DNA from: Candidatus Zipacnadia bacterium
GTDB lineage: Bacteria; Armatimonadota; Zipacnadia; Zipacnadales; Zipacnadaceae
Assembly: GCA_029821515.1 (NCBI GenBank)
Contig: JALGTD010000004.1
Coordinates: 1-18,886 of the forward strand
Reading direction: 5' to 3'
DNA length: 18,886 nt
Shown: positions 14,179 to 18,886 of the stretch, piece by piece
Layout of the letters: every line of letters begins with the position of its first letter
Numbering within the stretch: position 1 is the first letter of the stretch
Made by a program: the position numbers and the translations under genes
Notes under the pieces: generated by a model
Told to the model about the DNA's origin: nothing
The model's database searches: none
The model's input: only the letters and a program-made list of their open reading frames with translations

Positions 14179-15153
14179 GTGATTACTATACAAGTACGAG
14201 TCTGTGTGATCGGTGCCGGGGCTATGGCCAATGATGTTCACTATCCTTCGCTTGCTGCGATGGAGGATGTCGAGATAGTGGGCATCTGCGATTTGCAGGA
14301 AGACCGGCTCACCGAGACAGCCGACCGTTACAACGTGGCGGGGCGCTTCACCGACTACCGGGCGATGACACAGCAGTTGCAGCCCGATGCCGTCTATATC
14401 ATTATGCCTCCGCATCATCTGTATGACTTGACCATTGACTGCCTGGAGATGGGGCTGAATGTATTTATTGAAAAACCGCCAGGCATAACCACGCACCAGG
14501 TAATATGGATGGCTAAGTACGCCGAGAAAAATGGGGTCATCGGTATGGTCGGCTGGAACCGACGCTTCATTCCAGTTGTCAACTATTGTCGCGAGAAGGT
14601 CCTCAGCTACAATGACAGCGTCCAGCAAGTAGTGTCAACCTTCTACAAGTATTATCCGGACTCCGCGGGGCCCTACTATCGCGGCGCGATCGACATTTTG
14701 TCGTGCGATGCGGTGCATGCTGTGGATACACTACGCTGGCTGGCCGATGCGGAAGTCGTCAATGTCGCCAGCGTGGTGCGCAAGGTGCACCACGAGTTTG
14801 ATGACAGCTTCACTGCACTGGTACAGTTTGACAACGGCTGTGTGGGGGTACTGCTGGCCAACTGGCGGGCCGGTAGCCGCGTCCATCAGTTTGAATTGCA
14901 CACGGATGGGGTCTCAGCGTTTATCAATGGCGATGACGAGTCGGTGATTCATATCAACGGCGAGGCGTTTGTTGAGCGGCTTGACGCAAAGGAGGTTGCC
15001 GGCAGCGACGAGTTCTATCGCTACTACGGTTTCTTTGATGAGAGCCGTCACTTCATTGACTGTGTGAAGAATGGGACAGAGCCGGACGCATCATTTGCTG
15101 ACGCAGTCAAGACAATGGAGCTGGTGGACGAAATCTACCAGCAATCCTGGTAG
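14179..15153 (+). CDS. Gfo/Idh/MocA family NAD(P)-dependent oxidoreductase
   Basis: A 324-residue protein with an N-terminal Rossmann fold (VRVCVIGAGAMANDVHYPSL, glycine motif at residues 12-16), the family hinge EKPPG at 98-102 (K99 is the conserved catalytic lysine), and a C-terminal alpha/beta domain containing SCDAVHAVDTLRWL with H180 and D183, the usual D...H pair. Members oxidise or epimerise sugars, inositols or sugar nucleotides; the substrate cannot be assigned here. The start codon is GTG at 14179. AAGG precedes it but only two bases away, so the initiation site is somewhat uncertain, although no better in-frame start exists before the Rossmann glycine motif. It stands alone on the plus strand and ends before a hairpin terminator. 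Confidence 0.88.
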   Translation: MITIQVRVCVIGAGAMANDVHYPSLAAMEDVEIVGICDLQEDRLTETADRYNVAGRFTDYRAMTQQLQPDAVYIIMPPHHLYDLTIDCLEMGLNVFIEKPPGITTHQVIWMAKYAEKNGVIGMVGWNRRFIPVVNYCREKVLSYNDSVQQVVSTFYKYYPDSAGPYYRGAIDILSCDAVHAVDTLRWLADAEVVNVASVVRKVHHEFDDSFTALVQFDNGCVGVLLANWRAGSRVHQFELHTDGVSAFINGDDESVIHINGEAFVERLDAKEVAGSDEFYRYYGFFDESRHFIDCVKNGTEPDASFADAVKTMELVDEIYQQSW

Positions 15154-15194
15154 ACCATCTGCCGGGCAACTGCTGTGTTGGCGTACCGGCACGA

Positions 15195-15234
15195 AGTAGG
15201 CCGGATTGACAGGTTGCCAACCCGGCCTATTTCT
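15195..15234 (+). terminator. Intrinsic terminator after the oxidoreductase gene
   Basis: TAGGCCGG (15197-15204) and CCGGCCTA (15222-15229) make a perfect 8-bp GC-rich stem around a 17-base loop, followed by TTTCTCT. It lies between convergent genes and could act on both strands; the T-run is short but better on the plus strand. A second inverted repeat, TGCCGG...CCGGCA (15160-15165 and 15186-15191), precedes it. Confidence 0.6.
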
Positions 15235-15269
15235 CTGAGAGTGGATGTAGTTGCGGGCAGCAGTTAGGG

Positions 15270-16040
15270 CTACTCCTCCTGCTGGGCTTCCGATTCTTCG
15301 GCAGGCGGGGTAGGGCTTGTGGTCACTTCTTCTAATGTCTTCTGCTCTTGCTGGTAGAGCTTGAAATCCCGCAGATGCTTCAGCTCCTGAAGCAGATTCT
15401 CCAGCCGCACAATGACATCGTCCAGAGCGCTATCGCCGACAATTGCCTCGTATATCTCCACTTCTCCCATCCCCACGCACTTGTCGGAGCCGTGATTAGA
15501 AGTAATTACCAACCGGACATAGCGGGCCTCGACGGGCAGGAAATCGAAATGCTGTTCGATGGGCTTGTTGACCACCAGAAAGCGCCCTACCGTCTTGTAC
15601 GGACCCTCGGGGGTGGTGGTTGAGACCTGCAGCTCGACATCGCGTACCCAGCGGCCAATAAAAAGCGGGTCGTCGGTGGCGGGATCAATCACAATTCGGC
15701 GCAGCAAACGGGTCTGATCCTGGGCGAAGGCAAAAACGATCCACTCCGGACTCTCCTCGGAGGGAGTATGCTGGGACGACCAGCCGTAGGAATCGGCGGG
15801 CGTGTAGTTGCCCAGCACGTGCTTGCCATCAATCAAGTTCGTCACCTGCCATTCGGGCATCACTTTGCCGTTCTCATCCACAGCCTGACTGGAGAAGGCA
15901 ACGATCCGCCCGCCGTTCTCGGCAGCGGCCAGGTTTGTTCCGCCCGCCGCAATAGCGTCGGCGGCGTATGCCGGTAGCACAAAGCTGCTTATCAGCAGCA
16001 GAGCTGTTAGTGTGCTGGTAAATAGTGAGGTTTTGTTCAT
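15270..16040 (-). CDS. Secreted protein with a discoidin (F5/8 type C) domain
   Basis: A 256-residue exported protein. Residues 1-26 form a Sec signal peptide (MNKTS, a hydrophobic core and the cleavage site AYA). Residues about 35-195 look like a discoidin/F5-8 type C beta-sandwich: NLIDGKHVLGNYTPADSYGW, PEWIVFAFAQ, RRIVIDPATD, VRDVELQVSTTTPEGPYKTV and EARYVRLVITSNHGSD, ending GMGEVEIYE. A short helical, possibly coiled-coil segment follows (ALDDVIVRLENLLQELKHLRDF) and then a Pro/Glu-rich acidic tail. Discoidin domains bind glycans or other surface ligands; no enzyme domain is attached, so binding or adhesion is likely. GGGTGATG precedes the ATG. It follows the PASTA kinase gene by 49 bases on the same strand and has its own probable -10. 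Confidence 0.82.
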   Translation of the reverse strand: MNKTSLFTSTLTALLLISSFVLPAYAADAIAAGGTNLAAAENGGRIVAFSSQAVDENGKVMPEWQVTNLIDGKHVLGNYTPADSYGWSSQHTPSEESPEWIVFAFAQDQTRLLRRIVIDPATDDPLFIGRWVRDVELQVSTTTPEGPYKTVGRFLVVNKPIEQHFDFLPVEARYVRLVITSNHGSDKCVGMGEVEIYEAIVGDSALDDVIVRLENLLQELKHLRDFKLYQQEQKTLEEVTTSPTPPAEESEAQQEE

Positions 16041-16067
16041 TGATTCATCACCCTTCGCGGTGTAGTC

Positions 16068-16081
16068 ATTATAGGCCTATA
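16068..16081 (-). promoter_or_regulatory. Perfect -10 box inside a palindrome upstream of the discoidin gene
   Basis: The perfect 12-bp palindrome TATAGGCCTATA (16070-16081) overlaps a consensus minus-strand TATAAT (16068-16073). A start of transcription near 16060 would give a leader of about 20 bases to the discoidin gene. No good -35 box is found at 16 to 18 bases, so expression may depend on an activator or on readthrough from the kinase gene. Confidence 0.4.
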
Positions 16082-16089
16082 GACAGTCT

Positions 16090-17934
16090 TCATTGATTGT
16101 CGTTGCTGGGCTGGGTTTCGACCTTAAAGTTCTTCTGCGTTATCAATTTACCTTCGTGGTAGACCTCTATGGTAGTATTGCCGCGACCTGTGACGCGCAG
16201 TTGCCGAGCCTGTCCTGGCTCCATTCCTTCGTCAAGCACAATTATTGGACCGCCGGAGTCGTCGCGCTTGATAACCTTGACGTGTTGAGCCTCTTTCTGG
16301 CCGAATACAGTGATGTTGATAACATAGTCTCGGCTCATCCCGTCGGCGGAGACGCTGGTCGCATCCGCACTGATGCTGACATCGGGCTCGAGAGGCTCCC
16401 GTTGTTGCTCAGTTTCGCTAGACGGCTCGGCAGGTTCGACAGGTTGCTCTTCTTCGCTGGGTTCAGGACCTCTGCTTATGACCAGGTCAATAGGCCAGCC
16501 CTTTTCCACGAGAGTGCCTGGTGCGTGGGACTGGCGAATGACCTTATCCTCTTCCCATTCGTCGCTGTATCTCTGGGTGGTCTCGCCTACTGTCAGGCCG
16601 ACTTGTTCCAACTGTTGTGCAGCCTGTTGAACCAGTTGGCCGACGAGGTCGGGTACCGTGACGGTCTCCTTGCCCAGGTTGATGGTAAGCTCGACCTTTG
16701 TGCCCAGCGGGACAGACTGGCCCTCGCTGGGATATTGGTCAATAACCTGTCCAATTGGCTTGTCAGATTCTCGGGCCGTGCGGATGGCGCCGACCGTCAG
16801 CTTGGCATCAGTCAGCCTCTGCCGGGCCTCCCCCTCGGTCAGACCCCGCACTGAGGGTATCTGCACCTCGGCGGGCGGGGCCCCCGGATAGAAGGCCTTC
16901 TTTATCAGCCAACCGACCATCACCAGCGCCAGCAGAGCCAGGACTATCACGGCGGCCGTCGTCCAAATCAGAGTGGTGTCGGTGCCGGGTTTCCTGCGTG
17001 ACTTGGAAATTGCGGAAGGCGGCCTCGCCTGGGCAGATTCTGCCGGCGGTGGGGTTGGCTGCATGGGGACAGTGGCCTCTTCGTCAACGGAGAGCACGCC
17101 GGTCCGATCCAGTTCCTCGCCTCTGGCTAGCTTTTGCAGGTCAGCGCGCATCTCCTCGGCTGAGCGATAGCGCCGGGCTGGATCCTTGGCCATAGCCTTG
17201 TTCAGCAGATATTCGTGCGACGGTGAGATGCTGAGATTAAGCGTACGTGGCGAGGGCGGCTGTTGGCGGACGTGCTTGGCGGCTATCTGCGCCGGGCTCT
17301 GGCCTGAGAAGGGAGTCTGGCCGGTAAGAGCCTCATACATCACGCACGCCAGTGAGTAGAGGTCGGACTGCGGGCCGGTCGCGCGGCCCTGAGCCTGCTC
17401 GGGTGAGATGTAATGTGCGGTGCCCATCACCATACCCGAAGGTCCCTCGCCCCCTTTGCCGGCAGCGGTGGCGATCCCAAAATCAGACAACTTGGCCACG
17501 CCCTGGTCGGTGAACAGAATGTTGTGGGGTTTGACGTCGCCGTGGACCAGGCCCTGCTTATGGATTTGGGCGAGCGCCTGGCAACATTGGATCGTCACCT
17601 GGAGCACCTTGCGTGACGGAAGTGGTGCGTATTCGGCGATGATCTGCTTCAGGTTTGGCTCAGGTAGGTATTCCATCACGAGGAAGTGAATATCCTCGTC
17701 CACACCAGTGTCGAAGACCTGAACGATATTGGGGTGGGCCAATTTCGCTGCGGCACGCGCCTCGTGGCGGAAGCGTTCCAGCGCTTCGGGATCCTCAGCC
17801 CACTGGGGCTTCAGGATTTTGACCGCCACTGTCCGATCCAGAGTCAGATCCGTTGCTCGGTAGACGGTAGCCAGGCCGCCGTCGCCGATGCGACTATCTA
17901 TCCGGTATCGGCCAGCAATTGTTGTCCCTTCCAT
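16090..17934 (-). CDS. PASTA-domain transmembrane Ser/Thr protein kinase (PknB/Stk type)
   Basis: A 614-residue membrane kinase. The cytoplasmic kinase domain (10-270) has the glycine loop IGDGGLATVY, catalytic K39, E58, HGDVKPHN with D133 and N138, D151-F-G, and SPEQ in place of APE. HRD is HGD, so it is a non-RD kinase. A disordered linker leads to one membrane helix (about 322-345). Outside are two PASTA repeats (about 356-420, PSVRGLTEGEARQRL; about 422-487, VPDLVGQLVQQAAQQLEQVG), a Glu/Pro-rich linker and a beta-rich C-terminal domain (about 520-608) that I do not recognise. PASTA domains in this family bind muropeptides or lipid II and couple cell-wall state to phosphorylation. GAGGTG lies before the ATG. 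The gene follows a penicillin-binding protein gene by 61 bases, the classic pbpA-pknB order. Two PASTA repeats are fewer than the three or four of many homologues. Confidence 0.93.
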   Translation of the reverse strand: MEGTTIAGRYRIDSRIGDGGLATVYRATDLTLDRTVAVKILKPQWAEDPEALERFRHEARAAAKLAHPNIVQVFDTGVDEDIHFLVMEYLPEPNLKQIIAEYAPLPSRKVLQVTIQCCQALAQIHKQGLVHGDVKPHNILFTDQGVAKLSDFGIATAAGKGGEGPSGMVMGTAHYISPEQAQGRATGPQSDLYSLACVMYEALTGQTPFSGQSPAQIAAKHVRQQPPSPRTLNLSISPSHEYLLNKAMAKDPARRYRSAEEMRADLQKLARGEELDRTGVLSVDEEATVPMQPTPPPAESAQARPPSAISKSRRKPGTDTTLIWTTAAVIVLALLALVMVGWLIKKAFYPGAPPAEVQIPSVRGLTEGEARQRLTDAKLTVGAIRTARESDKPIGQVIDQYPSEGQSVPLGTKVELTINLGKETVTVPDLVGQLVQQAAQQLEQVGLTVGETTQRYSDEWEEDKVIRQSHAPGTLVEKGWPIDLVISRGPEPSEEEQPVEPAEPSSETEQQREPLEPDVSISADATSVSADGMSRDYVINITVFGQKEAQHVKVIKRDDSGGPIIVLDEGMEPGQARQLRVTGRGNTTIEVYHEGKLITQKNFKVETQPSNDNQ

Positions 17935-17995
17935 ATTTGCACCTCGAAGGCCACCTGGCCAGCGCGTGAACCGTCCATAAGTAAATAGTGGATCA

Positions 17996-18886
17996 CTAAC
18001 TGGCTAGCAGTATACCGAGAATCTGTCGGGCGATGTGACTGGCTGTGCGCCCGTTGGTCTCGTCGTGCTCCACGATCACTGCTACCACGGCTTGCGGCCC
18101 CTCAACGGGGGCAAAGGCCACCACCCAACTATGCACCTTCCCGTGAGAATTCTGTGCTGAACCCATCTGGGCGGCTACGCTGTAACCAGGTAGCGTTACA
18201 CTGCTCGCACTACCTTTTTCGACAGCCACCTGCATTATACCTGCTACCTGTCGGGCAGTTTCCTGACTGATAGCTGTTCCCGACTGGTGCCCACGGTAGT
18301 CGGTGACCGCCTCACCACCCTGTCGGGTGATTCTGTCCACCAGATAGGGCTGGATTAGTTGGCCGCCACTGGCGATGGTAGCCGTCATCCGCGCCATAGC
18401 CATTGGTGTCACCAGAGTTGCTCCCTGACCAAGAGCTGCTTCTATCAGTTCAATCTCGGCATCGTCGCCGGCCAGATCAGCCATCTTCCCCTGGGCGGTC
18501 GGCAAGGGCAGATCAGATTTATCCAGCAGGTGGAACTTGTTCAAATAGCTAAGGAACTGCTCAGGTCCGATCAGTTGCGCTATCTTGGCAAAGGCTATGT
18601 TACACGAGTCGGCCAAAGCTTGACTCAAAGTCAGCTTGCCGTGGCCGCTGAGCTTGTGGCATTTGACGGTCATTCCGGCAATCTGCTCGGTCCCCCCGCA
18701 ATTGAATATTGTCTGTGGGGTAGCTACGCCGCTGTCCAAGGCGGCAGCAGCAATAAATATCTGTAATATTGTCCCGGGCGGGTACAGCCCCTGCAATGCC
18801 CGGTTGAGTTCGGGCGAAGCCGGATGATTGGTGAACAACTCATAGTTCATCTGGCTTTCCATAACCCGAGCTGGGTCATAGCTGGG
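17996..18886 (-). CDS. Class B penicillin-binding protein, transpeptidase domain with degenerate active site (5' end outside window)
   Basis: The last 296 residues of a PbpA/FtsI-like protein; the frame is open to the right edge, starting PSYDPARVMES, equivalent to the PSYDPN stretch of homologues. The fold is well conserved: RALQGLYPPG, the GHGKLTLSQALADSCNIAFAK stretch with an intact SxN motif (SCN at 18599-18607), ALGQGATLVTPMAMA, ASGGQLIQPYLVDRI, HSWVVAFAP and a C-terminal VAVIVEHD strand. The catalytic SxxK, normally in PPGSTFK, reads PPGTILQ (18761-18772), and KTGT reads QMGS (18161-18169). Serine and both lysines that define transpeptidase chemistry are missing without frameshift or stop, so I infer a non-catalytic pseudoenzyme. 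It is upstream of the PASTA kinase gene. A short inverted repeat TAGTG/CACTA covers its stop codon. Confidence 0.88.
   Translation of the reverse strand, partial: PSYDPARVMESQMNYELFTNHPASPELNRALQGLYPPGTILQIFIAAAALDSGVATPQTIFNCGGTEQIAGMTVKCHKLSGHGKLTLSQALADSCNIAFAKIAQLIGPEQFLSYLNKFHLLDKSDLPLPTAQGKMADLAGDDAEIELIEAALGQGATLVTPMAMARMTATIASGGQLIQPYLVDRITRQGGEAVTDYRGHQSGTAISQETARQVAGIMQVAVEKGSASSVTLPGYSVAAQMGSAQNSHGKVHSWVVAFAPVEGPQAVVAVIVEHDETNGRTASHIARQILGILLAS

Noticed and set aside
16093..16854. Plus-strand open frame of 253 codons opposite the PASTA kinase ectodomain.
   Set aside because: Shadow of the kinase gene; PASTA motifs are clear on the minus strand and the antisense translation is not family-like.

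Overview
The window is about 18.9 kb of gene-dense bacterial chromosome, mostly housekeeping genes, with no phage, transposase, integrase, CRISPR, tRNA or rRNA visible. Codon use and GC-rich third positions look uniform, so there is no sign of a foreign island. The mix is: a type II dehydroquinase followed by a Xaa-Pro peptidase, a PASTA-domain Ser/Thr kinase next to a penicillin-binding protein, RecD2, an O-antigen-ligase/TPR membrane protein, a Gfo/Idh/MocA oxidoreductase and a discoidin-domain secreted protein. It suggests a deep-branching, probably uncultured bacterium (Armatimonadota, Chloroflexota or a Firmicutes relative). That placement is inference from gene content only.

Layout. 1-2300, minus strand: the 5' end of guaA (GMP synthetase), a small MTH1187-type thiamine-binding protein and an MFS transporter. 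The transporter is bracketed by two diverged, same-orientation copies of a roughly 70-bp repeat. 2378-5758: transketolase (+) converging on purA (-), so guaA, tkt and purA place purine nucleotide and pentose-phosphate functions together. 5759-6014: a divergent control region with a good sigma-70 promoter and an intrinsic terminator inside the purA leader (candidate attenuator), and a second promoter that would make recD2 nearly leaderless. 6015-9056: recD2 (+) and an inositol monophosphatase family gene (-). 9204-13088, plus strand: O-antigen ligase/TPR protein, aroQ and pepQ, an overlapping translationally coupled cluster. 13107-13811: an orphan OmpR-type response regulator (-) whose promoter region carries two adjoining palindromes. 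14179-15153: Gfo/Idh/MocA oxidoreductase (+), followed by a hairpin terminator. 15270-18886, minus strand: a class B penicillin-binding protein (5' end outside the window), a membrane PASTA kinase, and a secreted discoidin-domain protein.

The strongest biological surprise is the penicillin-binding protein. Its transpeptidase fold is clearly recognisable and the SxN motif is intact, but the SxxK catalytic motif reads TILQ and the KTG motif reads QMG, so it looks like a catalytically dead pseudo-transpeptidase. It sits immediately upstream of a PASTA kinase that itself lacks the HRD arginine (HGD) and carries an extra extracellular C-terminal domain after two PASTA repeats, and then a secreted discoidin protein. 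Together these could be a cell-envelope sensing module rather than a wall-synthesis module. The other points worth testing are the purA attenuator, the response-regulator operator and the repeats around the MFS gene.
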